Shown here piece after piece: positions 23,471 through 36,800 of a stretch of 64,000 bases of DNA. How positions within the stretch are numbered: position 1 is the stretch's first letter; each line of letters begins with the position of its first letter. The stretch lies in the NCBI RefSeq assembly GCF_025698545.1, contig NC_068573.1, positions 873,001-937,000 of the forward strand, written 5' to 3'. The notes under the pieces are model-generated. The model did no database searches, was not told where the DNA came from, and was given only the letters and a program-made list of their open reading frames with translations. The position numbers were made by a program, and so were the translations under genes. The stretch is from Gossypium raimondii. Its lineage: Eukaryota; Streptophyta; Magnoliopsida; Malvales; Malvaceae.

Positions 23471-25641
23471 TTCACATTAAAAGGTTTGTTACAATTTGAT
23501 TTGAACAAAAAAAAGACTAGGAAATTTAATCGTGGTGAAAGCATCATTATCATTTAGTTTTAAAGCTACAGTTTTGCAGGTGCAACTTCTTCCGTTTTAG
23601 TTACGATCGGAATAATGATTCCAACTCATTATTTGGCACGAAAATCTAATTTTAGAACCTCTTTCATTTCATCTACCATGTAAGTTCCAAAATAAAGGCA
23701 TGTATTGCTGACTTAAGTTTTATGTCTTGCTCCCTAAAATATTAAGTGAAAAACAATGTGCATTTTGTTACAAGGAAGGCTGTAAGTTTAAAATTATTTT
23801 AACCAGTAATTATTGCAAGTTTACGGAGTTTGCAAAAATTATAACTTGCAATAATTTGACCTATCATTAATCATGAAATAATTGAGACACTTTGTAAATA
23901 GTAGCAACTATTTAGAAAATTTTACCTCCGTTAGTGTCTCTGCAAATTTGTAGAGGACGACCTATCTACTCTGCCTCCATAAGCCTAAATCTCTTACCCG
24001 AGTTTTCATAAACTCTCACCTATCGTAAAAGTACTAGTGTAGATAAATGAACTTTCATATCTAACTTTAATTTACTCGATATTTAAAAATAATATATACT
24101 TTTTATTAATTCTCTCGTGTACGATCTTAATAGAAAGTTTTTTTTCATTATTTTATGCAGAATAAACACCACAATCTTGTTATAAGAAAACGAATTGTTG
24201 GTTTTGAGAATTTAAGTCCAAGCCTAAAAAGAACACCTCTTAATGGTGTTGACTTGAATTACCAAGACTAAGCTCGGCTTATTTTCGTCTACTGTGTAAC
24301 AATATGTAAAAGAAAATCTTGTTAAAATCTAAAACCTTTCAGATAGTTTACTTTTCTTTTATGAAGCTTTTTTGCGCCTTTCTTAAACAAATTCAAAACC
24401 AATTGGGGACGAACATATGCAGCCCAAGTGCCCATATTTGAATTTTATATATAATAAAAGCCCAATAGGAATGCCACCTGCCTAGTGGACTCGGCCCTTG
24501 ACTGAGTTGCCCAAGTAATAAAGAATTCTTCGGCGAAATTCTTCGCAGTATACTTTTTCCGTAGAAATTCGTTTTCACGAGCACTCCAAACTACTCGCAG
24601 TTATTAATTTAATATATTTGAATGTTTATAAACTTTAGAATATAATATGAAACTGTTCGACTTTTTTACGTTTTATAAAATTTTGAAATTCCACCAACTG
24701 ACGATGAAATTATGTAGATATATTGTTCCAGAGTGGCATTTTCCTTGTCGTTCTTTGACCCGCTTCATTTTTCACAAGCGGGATGAGTTAACCCCCCGTA
24801 TTCAATCGTCATTGTTTCCTTGCGTTTGACTAGTACAAGGACTAAATTACCCCCGTTTAATTTTAAAGTGATTGAATTACTCGTGGTCTAATAGCTTATT
24901 ATCGCAAATAGTCAATTCCATCTTTAATACTCCTCTTTTGCTCACTTTCTAACAGTACATGGACTAAATCGGTCCTGACTCAATTGTACTAGGACCTCTT
25001 CGGACATTTTTCCCTACCTGTAAACTCCACTAACCAAGTGAAGTAACTTAGGAATAATCATAACAGTAAAACAAGAATAATAAAATAAAAAAAGTCATGA
25101 GAATGCTATGAACGAATATGCTAGTCGAACTAGGTCTCCAAGGCGCGACATGAAAGAGTAATTAAACACTACAAAACTAGAATGATCGGGTTGAAGTAGA
25201 ACAAATTCAATCTTCAACTAGGAAGGTTGAAGTAGAACGATAACGGACCCTGACAAAACATGGCATTTATTATCCTTTCTTTTCGCCAAACGTTGGAAAA
25301 GAATATTGTTTTCTTCCGGTAACGTTCGCTCTATTTTTATTTTTTTGGTACGTTGTCATATTAGGAAAACCATTGCTAAGGTGAACCAACGATTCTCGAT
25401 TCATTACATTGCATTTTATTGGTTCGTCTTTATCATTAAAATGTGTAGGGAATTGTCTTTAATTTTGAAATTTCATTTGCAACTTGTGGTTAAAGATCTA
25501 TGGCAAAGTAGTAGGTGAAAACAAATAGTGGAAACACGCCGAATCTAAAATAAGACCGACAACGTGTCGTTCATGCCCGGAGGATTACTTCGTCTATGCA
25601 ACATATAGTAGGAAATGAATTGAGATAAGGAAGAAATTTTG

Positions 25642-28600
25642 AACGAAACTAAAATTTACAAATTCATACGTAGCTAAGAACGGTAGTAACAAATGAGAAA
25701 TAAGTTAGAAACTTTTAACACATTCTTGAACTTCGAACAAGGTTTAAAGGCATTACATTTTGGATAAGGAAATAATGTAGTTTAAACACAGACAGGGGCA
25801 TGAAAGTCCCTGATGGTTACGTAGACTATGGAATGAGCTGCAACCGAGATGGGTGTGGAAGCATTGACAAGCTTTGGATCCATCGCCGGAATGTCGAATG
25901 TATCTGTCAGAACCATTGGAACGTCATTCAGCAACACGATTTGACCTTGTATATTTCCACCTAATGCTGTCAGATGATACTCTTCCCTATTCAGGTGACT
26001 CGTAAATTCAAAATTAGGCTTCGCAGCATCCGTGGGTCTCAAATTACGACGACGATGTTCGTAACGTGAAAGCGTTACGTCGAATGTGCTGTCGTTCGAC
26101 AAGTTGATAAAAATTATAGAAATCCCGGGCTACAAATGGAAAAAAAATTATCCTAATAATACTTGACAACAGTATAGAATTTGAAAAATGAAAAGTTAGC
26201 TTTATCAAATATTGCTTACCTTTTTCTTCGCACAATGAGCATATACACGCAAATTAGGGTTAGACTCTTGAGTTACGGCAAGTGCAATACTTCCTATAAT
26301 CCGGTGCCATAGAAGCGCACTAGAAATGAAACAAGGTAAGAAGATGAAATGTCAGTGGCTATAAGGGAAAAAAGCAAGGATAAGGCTAACACTGTTTTTG
26401 TGAAGATACTGACCCGTAGTAATCGGGATTGGGAATAAATGTTGTAGTGTCAAGTAAAGCATAATTTCCGCCGATGAGAGTTTGCCTGCAGAAAACCTTG
26501 TGATTGTAGGTTGAAGCCATTCCTAATTGATCAAAATACCTGTTTAAGGTGGAAATTTCAATCGCGTGTCGTATTATACACAGAAAAGGTTAGAGGTAGA
26601 GGAAAATGAGAGAGAAATATTACCAAAATCCATCAGCAAAGGTTGGAGACACATCTTTAGCACCGCCCTGAAGAGCTCCACCAGATTCAGAAACCCAAGC
26701 TCCCGACTGCGGTTTAAACTTGTTAACAATATTAAAAGCACCCCTATAGGTTTGGGCAACTTGATTCAAGTACGAAGGATCTTGAATCTTGGTAATCAAG
26801 TTTAGATCATCACCTGCATAGGCATCAATCGAATTAAGAAATAGACCATACTAGTAATAAGCAAACATCTAAAAGCTCTTCGGTAAACATTGGATCGAGA
26901 TATATTTGGATACCAGGTCCGAGATTGTAGATGTGGTGCGTAACCCCGTCAACAACTTCTTGTCCCGAAACTTTTAGGAAGGAATTAAACCATTTCTCGT
27001 CATAGAAGCCACTAGGGCCTAGAACCTTTGGTTGAGTTTTGGGATCTGGGTGTAATTCTTTCACCATATTCTTAAGTACTATTACGTCTTTTCCATATTG
27101 TTCAGCCTCAACCCATGCGCCCATCCCAGCTCCGGAGAGTTGATTTCCTGGCAAGATAAATTGATTAAAGCACGACCAAAAAATAAAATGGGAAACGATC
27201 CCATGCGGATCTTCGGGAAAACAATTTTAGTTACCAAATTCGTAAGAATCAACTTTGTATCCCCTGGAAATAGTATACTTCATCAAATTCCTTGCATTTT
27301 GTAAATTCCAATCGCCAACCCAAAGACCCTTTTCGCTTTGTGACTCGTTTCTTCCCAGAAGAGCATTCAACCCGAATATAACATTTACTCTTCATAATGC
27401 CAGATTAATAAAGTCAATATTTTTTCTTTAGAAAAGAATGTGATGGTCTAATTCCTTTCCAGAATAGATTAATATACCCACCCAGTTTGATTGAAATAGT
27501 TATTCAGTTCATCCCATCTTTCCACGGGAAGGCACCCTTGGGAGAACCCAAATAAACTGCCTTCTTTTTTCATGAAATTGGGGCAATTCTTAACTTCTCC
27601 TACTCCGTACACCACTTGATCTTGCAACGACCCCCCAACTTTGATTCTTAAAGAATTGAATGCTGAAAGTAATTTTAAAAATTAGTCTGAAATGATTCTT
27701 ACCAACATTGAACCAAGTTTAGTCCCACTCGTTCTCACAACCACTCTTAAGAGATAGCTTTTAACAGTATTTGAATCGTATTATTTGCAACTTCTTTTCC
27801 GATTCTCAGATTATGGACTACCTTGTACGAATTAAAGGTAGACACATTTAGTTTCACACACGTAGAACTCACCTTTTATTGCATTTATTAGCACCTTCCT
27901 TTTCAAATCCTGCAAACAAATATAAAATAAAACAATAAGACTCAATGTTTATTTAAAATGCATTTTTCACACACACGCACGCACAAAATAAGCAATTCAT
28001 ACCAAATTTAAAAGTCCAGCCTTTCCCCAAGGACATTGATTATAGTTGCATTTTTCAGTAGGCCACCAATCCAGTGTAGCACATACGAAGTTATCATCTG
28101 TTTCAGCAACCGATGTTGATCCTTGAATCACCACGTTCACATTTTGTGTAAAAGAAAGCGATATCCGAGAAACAATTATTACTAGGCTGAATATGCATTT
28201 CAAATCCATTTTCACAAAATCTAGATATTACGAAAGAGCAGGAAGAATTGATGTAATGGCATTTTAATCGAGCATGTTTATATGTACACATTAAAAGGTT
28301 CGTTACAATTTGATTTGAACAAAAAACAGATTAGGAAATTTAATCGTGGTGAAAGCATCATTATCATTTAGTTTTAAAGCTACAGTTTTGCAGGTGCAAC
28401 TTCTTCCGTTTTAGTTACGATCGGAATAATGATTCCAACTCATTATTTGGCACGAAAATCTGATTTTAAAACCTCTTTCGTTTCGTCTACCATGTAAGTT
28501 CCAAAATAAAGGCATGTATTACTGACTTAAGTTTTATGTCTTGTTCCCTAAAATATTAAGTGAAAAACAATGGTTATTTTGTTACAAGGAAGGCATTAAT

Positions 28601-30457
28601 TTTAAAATTATTTTAACTAGTAATTATTGCAAGTTTACGAAGTTTGCGAAAATTATAATTTGCAATAATTCGACCTATCATTAATCATGAAATAATTGAG
28701 ACACTTTGTAAATAGTAGCAACTATTTAGAAAATTTTACCTCCGTTAGTGTCTCTGCAAATTTGTAGAGGACGACCTATCTACTCTGCCTCTAAAAGCCT
28801 AAATCTCTTACACGAGTTTTCATAAACTCTTACCTATCGTAAAAGTACTAGTGTAGATAAATGAACTTTCATATCTAACTTTAATTTACTTGATATTTAA
28901 AAATAATATATACTTTTTATTAATTCTCTAGTGTATGGATCTTAATAGAAATTTTTTTTTCATTATTTTATGCAGAATAGACGCCACAATATTGTTATAA
29001 GAAAACAAATTGTTGGTTTTGAGAATTTAAGTCCAAGCCTACGAAGAACACCTCTTAATGGTGTTGACTTGAATTACCAAGACTAAGCACGGCTTATTTT
29101 CGTCTACTGTGTAACAATATGTAAAAGAAAATCCTGTTAAAATCTAAAACCTTTCAGATAGTTTACTTTTCTTTTATGAAGCTTTTTTGCGCCTTTCTTA
29201 AACAAATTCAAAACCAATTGGGGACGAACATATGCAGCCCAAGTGCCCATATTTGAATTTTATATATAATAAAAGCCCAATAGGAATACCACCTGCCTAG
29301 TGGACTCGGCCCTTGACTGAGTTGCCCAAGTAATAAAGAATTCTTCGGCGAAATTCTTCGCAGTATACTTTTTCCGTAGAAATTCGTTGTCACGAGCACT
29401 CCAAACTACTCGCAGTTATTAATTTAATATATTTGAATGTTTATAAACTTTAGAATATAATATGAAACTGTTCGACTTTTTTACGTTTTATAAAATTTTG
29501 AAATTCCACCAACTGACGATGAAATTATGTAGATATATTGTTCCAGAGTGGCATTTTCCTTGTCGTTCTTTGACCCGCTTCATTTTTCACAAGCGGGATG
29601 AGTTAACCCCCCGTATTCAATCGTCATTATTTCCTTGCGTTTGACTAGTACAAGGACTAAATTACCCCCGTTTAATTTTAAAGTGATTGAATTGCTCGTG
29701 GTCTAATAGCTTATTATCGCAAATAGTCAATTCCATCTTTAATACTCCTCTTTTGCTCACTTTCTAACAGTACATGGACTAAATCGGTCCTGACTCAATT
29801 GTACTAGGACCTCTTGGGACATTTTTCCCTACTTGTAAACTCCGCTAACCAAGTGAAGTAACATAGGAATAATCATAACAGTAAAACAAGAATAATAAAA
29901 TAAAAAAAGTCATGGGAATGCTATGAACGAATATGCTAGTCGAACTAGGTCTCCAAGGCGCGACATGAAAGAGTAATTAAACACTACAAAACTAGAATGA
30001 TCGGGTTGAAGTAGAACAAATTCAATCTTCAACTAGGAAGGTTGAAGTAGAACGATAACGGACCCTGACAAAACATGGCATTTATTATCCTTTCTTTTCG
30101 CCAAACGTTGGAACAGAATATTGTTTTCTTCCGGTAACGTTCGCTCTATTTTTATTTTTTTTGGTACGTTGTCATATTAGGAAAACCATTGCTAAGGTAA
30201 ACCAACGACTCTCGATTCATTACATTGCATTTTATTGGTTCGTCTTTATCATTAAAATGTGTAGGGAACTGTCTTTAATTTTGAAATTTCATTTGCAACT
30301 TGTGGTTAAAGATCTATGGCAAAGTAGTAGGTGAAAACAAATAGTGGAAACACGCCGAATCTAAAATAAGACCGACAACGTGTCATTCATGCCAGGAGTA
30401 TTACTTCGTCTATGCAACATATAGTAGGAAATGAATTGAGATAAGGAAGAAATTTTG
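25642..30457. repeat. Array unit 3 (4,816 bp)
   Basis: Third direct repeat, with gene copy 3 (25782-28209) and spacer 28210-30457. By eye it is closest to unit 4: they share the AT in place of AG at the exon 4 acceptor and CACCAAAAAATAAAATGG-like intron variants. This suggests that units 3 and 4 are the youngest duplication pair. Confidence 0.95.
25782..28209 (-). pseudogene. Heparanase-like GH79 copy 3, exons intact but exon 4 splice acceptor lost
   Basis: All nine exons align with copy 2 and are open (exon 1 28209-28003, exon 2 27909-27873, exon 3 27662-27478, last exon ending at the stop 25782). The acid/base position is Gln (27140-27142) and the nucleophile Glu is present. The base before exon 4 differs: copy 2 has AAAG then GTTACATTC, but here it is AAAT (acceptor AT at 27383-27384). 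The nearest upstream AG, 5 nt away, would put TAA directly after the last exon 3 codon and stop the protein at about 143 residues. Unless another acceptor is used, the gene cannot give a full protein. The call of pseudogene is therefore an inference; a cDNA could overturn it. Confidence 0.65.
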
Positions 30458-33400
30458 AACGAAACTAAAATTTACAAATTCATACGTAGCTAAGAACGGT
30501 AGTAACAAATGAGAAATAAGTTAGAAACTTTTAACACATTCTTGAACTTCGAACAAGGTTTAAAGGCATTACATTTTGGATAAGGAAATAATGTAGTTTA
30601 ACCACAGACAGGGGCATGAAAGTCCCTGATGGTTACGTAGACTATGGAATGAGCTGCAACCGAGATGGGTGTGGAAGCATTGACAAGCTTTGGATCCATC
30701 GCCGGAATGTCGAATGTATCTGTCAGAACCATTGGAACGTCATTCAGCAACACGATTTGACCTTGTATATTTCCACCTAATGCTGTCAGATGATACTCTT
30801 CCCTATTCAGGTGACTCGTAAATTCAAAATTAGGCTTCGCAGCATCCGTGGGTCTCAAATTACGACGACGATGTTCGTAACGTGAAAGGGTTACGTCGAA
30901 TGTGCTATCGTTCGACAAGTTGATGAAAATGATAGAAATCCCGGGCTACAAATGGAAAAAAAATTATCCTAATAGTACTTGACAACAGTATAGAATTTGA
31001 AAAATGAAAAGTTAGCTTTATCAAATATTGCTTACCTTTTTCTTCGCACAATGAGCATATACACGCAAATTAGGGTTAGACTCTTGAGTTACGGCAAGTA
31101 CAATACTTCCCATAAGCCGGTGCCATAGAAGCGCACTAGAAATGAAACAAGTTAAGAAGATGAAATGTCAGTGGCTATAGGGGAAAAAGCAAGGATAAGG
31201 CTAACACTGTTTTTGTGAAGATACTGACCCGTAGTAATCGGGATTGGGAATAAATGTTGTAGTGTCAAGTAAAGCATAATTTCCGCCAATGAGAGTTTGC
31301 CTGCAGAAAACCTTGTGATTGTAGGTGGAAGCTATTCCTAATTGATCAAAATACCTGTTTAAGGTGGAAATTTCAATGCGTGTCATATTATACACAGAAA
31401 AGGTTAGAGGTAGAGGAAAATGAGAGAGAAATATTACCAAAATCCATCAGCAAAGGTTGGAGACACATCTTTAGCACCGCCCTGAAGAGCTCCACCAGAT
31501 TCAGAAACCCAAGCTCCCGACTGCGGTTTAAACTTGTTGACAACATTAAAAACACCCCTATAGGTTTGGGCAACTTGATTCAAGTACGAAGGATCTTGAA
31601 TCTTGGTAATCAAGTTTAGATCATCACCTGCATAGGCATCAATCGAATTAAGAAATAGACCATACTAGTAATAAGCAAGCATCTAAAAGCTCTTCGGTAA
31701 ACATTGGATCGAGATATATTTGGATACCAGGTCCGAGATTGTAGATGTGGTGCGTAACCCCGTCAACAACTTCTTGTCCCGAAACTTCTAGGAAGGAATT
31801 AAACCATTTCTCGTCATAGAAGCCACTAGGGCCTAGAACCTTTGGTTGAGTTTTGGGATATGGGTGTAATTCTTTCACCATATTCTTAAGTACTATTACG
31901 TCTTTTCCATATTGTTCAGCCTCAACCCTTGCGCCCATCCCAGCTCCGGAGAGTTGATTTCCTGGCAAGATAAATTGATTAAAGCACGACCAAAAAATAA
32001 AATGGAAAACGATCCCATGCGGATCTTCAGGAAAACAATTTTAGTTACCAAATTCGTAAGAATCAACTTTGTATCCCCTGGAAATAGTATACTTCATCAA
32101 ATCCCTTGCATTTTGTGAATTCCAATCGCCAACCCAAAGACCCTTTTCGTTTTGTGACTCGTTTCTTCCCAGAAGAGCATTCAACCCGAATGTAACATTT
32201 ACTCTTCATAATGCCAGATTAATAAAGTCAATATTTTTTCTTTAGAAAAGAATGTGATGGTTTAATTCCTTTCCAGAATAGATTAATATACCCACCCAGT
32301 TTGATTGAAATAGTTATTCAGTTCGTCCCATCTTTCCACGGGAAGGCACCCTTGGGAGAACCCAAATAAACTGCCTTCTTTTTTCATGAAATTGGGGCAA
32401 TTCTTAACTTCTCCTACTCCGTACACCACTTGATCTTGCAACGACCCACCAACTTTGATTCTTAAAGAATTGAATGCTGAAAGTAATTTTAAAAATTAGT
32501 CTGAAATGATTCTTACCAACATTGAACCAAGTTTAGTCCCACTCGTTCTCACAACCACTCTTAAGAGATAGCTTTTAACAGTATTTGAATCGCATTATTT
32601 GCAACTTCTTTTCCGATTCTCAGATTATGGACTACCTTGTACGAATTAATGGTAGACACATTTAGTTTCACACACGTAGAACTCACCTTTTATTGCATTT
32701 ATTAGCACCTTCTTTTTCAAATCCTGCAAACAAATATAAAATAAAACAATAAGACTCAATGTTTATTTAAAATGCATTTTTCACACACACGCACACACAA
32801 AATAAGCAATTCATACCAAATTTAAAAGTCCAGCCTTTCCCTAAGGACATTGATTATAGTTGCATTTTTCATGAGGGCCACCAATCCGATTGTAGCACAT
32901 CTGAAGTTATCATCTGTTTGACAACCGATGTTGATCCTTGAATCACCACGTTCACATTTTGTGTAAAAAAAGCGATATCAGAAACAATTATTACTAGGCT
33001 GAATATGCATTTCAAATCCATTTTCACAAAATCTAGATATTACGAAAGAGCAGGAAGAATTGATGTAATGGCATTTTAATCGAGCATGTTTATATGTACA
33101 CATTAAAGGTTCGTTACAATTTGATTTGAACAAAAAACAGATTAGGAAATTTAATCGTGGTGAAAGCATCATTATCATTTAGTTTTAAAGCTACAGTTTT
33201 GCAGGTGCAACTTCTTCCATTTTAGTTATGATCGGAATAATGATTCCAACTCATTATTTGGCACGAAAATCTGATTTTAAAACCTCTTTCGTTTCGTCTA
33301 CCATGTAAGTTCCAAAATAAAGGCATGTATTACTGACTTAAGTTTTATGTCTTGTTCCCTAAAATATTAAGTGAAAAACAATGGTTATTTTGTTACAAGG

Positions 33401-33885
33401 AAGGCAGTAATTTTAAAATTATTTTAACCAGTAATTATTGCAAGTTTACGAAGTTTGCGAAAATTATAATTTGCAATAATTCGACCTATCATTAATCATG
33501 AAATAATTGAGACATTGTAAATAGTAGCAACTATTTAGAAAATTTTACCTCCGTTAGTGTCTCTGCAAATTTGTAGAGGACGACCTATCTACTCTGCCTC
33601 TAAAAGCCTAAATCTCTTATACGAGCTTTCATAAACTCTTACCTATCGTAAAAGTACTAGTGTAGATAAATGAACTTTCATATCTAACTTTAATTTACTC
33701 GATATTTAAAAATAATATATACTTTTTATTAATTCCCTAGAGTATGGATCTTAATAGAATTTTTTTCATTATTTTATGCGAATAGGCATACAATATTGTT
33801 CTAAGAAAACGAATTGTTGGTTTTGAGAATTTAAGTCCAAGCCTACGAAGAACACCTCTTAATGGTGTTGACTTGAATTACCAAG
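30458..33885. repeat. Array unit 4, truncated on the right
   Basis: Fourth direct repeat. It runs through gene copy 4 and about 860 bp of the upstream spacer, then homology stops at about 33885 inside the motif GAATTACCAAGA. Beyond that lies the AT-rich block. The last kilobase has more small indels against unit 3 than the rest of the unit. Confidence 0.93.
30598..33021 (-). pseudogene. Heparanase-like GH79 copy 4, disrupted exon 1 and lost exon 4 acceptor
   Basis: Exons 2-9 are open and match copy 2, with Gln at the acid/base site (31954-31956) and Glu in WVSESGGA. Exon 1 (ATG at 33019-33021) carries several one- to two-base indels between about 32869 and 32990. The frame shifts after the STSV residues and a TGA follows near the WWP motif. 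The exon 4 acceptor is AT at 32197-32198, the same change as in copy 3. The terminal residue is Gly instead of Val through one base change before the stop. The cluster of indels lies close to the junction with the AT-rich block, so part of it could be consensus error. Confidence 0.8.
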
Positions 33886-36800
33886 ATTGAATTATGTAGA
33901 ATTAATTAATATAAACGATCTTCAGAATCAGATAGTACCTATGAACGAATTTGATCACTTGCTAACTTACTTACAAATAATACTTATCACAACTTACTTT
34001 CGGATAATCTGAATTACTATAATCAACACTTCTGATCTTAGATATCGAACTATAGTACCTTATACTTTTGATAACTGACCATTAAAGTAACATTTTAAAA
34101 ATTCGTTTAAAATCATAAGCTTAATCAATGAACTATCTTCCAATATTATTGATTCTAATTTCATAATCGAATTTTCAAACGATCTTGATAACTTAGAATT
34201 TTTCAAATAGAATTGAATTGACAGCTTTCCATCCTTTTCACAATAACACTTGTTAACCATTACGTGCACTTTATCATTATCCACTTATACTTAATATGTA
34301 AATTTAATAAATATGAATCTTGAACACTTTCTTCAATTAATCTCAAAATAATAGTTTTAATGATATAAAATATCAACTTTTCATCAACTGATATAACATT
34401 ACCAATTAAGTCACCTATGTCCCAACATTATTAATTGCTCTACATCTTGAAACATTATGTAATAGTACATTTATACAAATAATCTGATACATCTTAAAGT
34501 TACACTGCAATTAGTTAAACATATTCACAGATCATCATTTATACTCAATAAACATTTTGCAATCATTTAGACACATGATTAAATTATATGAATGCATATT
34601 TAGTCAATATTTCAAATCTATTAAATTTCAAATTTACAGTAAACTCTGAATGTGAATAATTTGATTCAAATTTAAATTATACTTTTCATAAGTGTCACTA
34701 TTACAATTAAATTAAATTACATGTATCATACACATTTTATCTGTAAACGATTTGTTAAACATTTGTTACATTGAATATATTACAATATGCATATTCGATT
34801 TACAAGAATATTATCAGATATATTAAGCAAATTAAGTTAATATTTTGAACGGATTTTTCAATTACTCTAACGATTTGAATAAATGATAATTGCTTTTCAA
34901 TAATAACGATCAATTTATTTAGATATACAATATTAGATATTTATCATTTAAATTAAATTTTAAAGTGAATTGCAACTTCTATTATCTAATATAACAATTT
35001 TACATTTCGAAACTTTATCAATACATTTTTAAATCATTTCAAATTACATTATTAATTCATTAGTTAACAATTAGTTAAGTATCTAATTTAATTTCCATAA
35101 CATATTAAACTTTAAACTTTAATATATCTATTTAAGCAAATTTTATGAATTATGTTCTAATACTTGCTAATTCTATAAAATATCTGAAATTTATTATTAT
35201 AGTAATTTAATTCGAACATCCTCTATAGTACTAAATTATCTAAATAAACTAATTGACATTATATCTATGCATTTTAATAAATTTAAGTAATTTATAATAT
35301 TGAGACAATTATATACTAATTAGAATGGTATTTAAAAACTATATAACTTTCAAATTTAAATGCTAAGTTGAAATTTTTCTACTATTACCTATAAATATTA
35401 TCTAGTTAATAATGCTAATAATTTTGTAAGTTTTAATTCAATTTCCATTGATAATTAATAGTACGATGATTAACTTATCTATTATCTTTATTTGAAATGT
35501 ATTACATAATTAATATTGTATAATTGACTTCATAATTGATAAATCAGCATTACTTTTAAATATCATGTATGAATTATCATACTAATAGTTCAGTATTTAA
35601 CAATTTCAATTAAAGTAAATTAATATAACACTGATTGATAATTACAGATTTAATTATACAATATTACATATTGAAAATTAGTAATGCTATAATCTATAAT
35701 CTTAGTCATAATTAGAATGATATCTTTTATAAATTAATAATCTATTTACTATACATTGTAAATTTGATATCATCATGTTATTACTAAAATAGATTTAATG
35801 CTTAGTATGAATTCATAATCATATGAAATTGCTTATAAGTACTATTAATATCAATATAGCAATGCACAATTTTGACTTTTAGAAATCATACTATCTTTGA
35901 ATGTAATTAAGTATCTAGTAGAAGATAATTAATTTTATTCTCTAATTATTTGACATTGAATATAGTAATGGATAAGTATACATCAAATGTAAGCCAATGG
36001 TAATGTCACAGAGCATTGTACTGCTTGATTGCAAGTTATTTTACAAGCTTAAACTTGTCAATCAGTGATTCATTATATTAGAATTATGATAATAGAATGC
36101 TGATATTATCTAAAATTTATGAATAATTCATCTTCATAATTTGTGCATTAATAGTAACATTTATCGTTAAATGTGAACATTGAATATTCAGACTGAATTC
36201 AAATATATCTAGCAATTTACAGATAATTATCTCGATTATTAATATCTGAATATTAGTAATGAATCTTGAAATTCTAAGTACTCCGATAAATCTAATGTAG
36301 TCATAATAACAATGACATTTTTAAACTTTTGAACATGTAATTAAATGGTAAAATATAAACATTATAGTAAACTTAAATTCGTTATACTTCTTGAATTGAA
36401 TATGTTCACTATGATGATAGATTTGAATCTACAATGATAACATTGACCGTCAGAACATTTATATAAATTTGCAGAATTTAACGTAAATTTAAACTCATTT
36501 TGCTTGAATATAGAAAATACTGTGTAACAGTTGAATGATCATGAGTCAATGTACATATAAAATGCGATTGAAGTTAATAAATAATTAAGGTTAGATACGA
36601 ATACAGATCTATCTTACGCGAATGATCATCAGCAGTATGTCTATGCAAAATTCATGACTGAAATTTAGACTGGAAATATTACACAATACAGTTGGAATTA
36701 TGTCAAGTAAGGATGATTAAATTAATCGAATTATAATTTGAATCGTATTAGATTTGAATTATCGAACTATTCAAGTGTGACTAATGAATCTAATTAAGTA

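Larger units (their letters stand above)
20829..25641. repeat. Array unit 2 (4,813 bp)
   Basis: Second direct repeat. It holds the only intact gene copy (20969-23395) and a gene-free upstream spacer (23396-25641) that is nearly identical to those of units 1 and 3. Short indels and scattered substitutions distinguish the units, which argues against a single sequence repeated by assembly. Confidence 0.95.
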
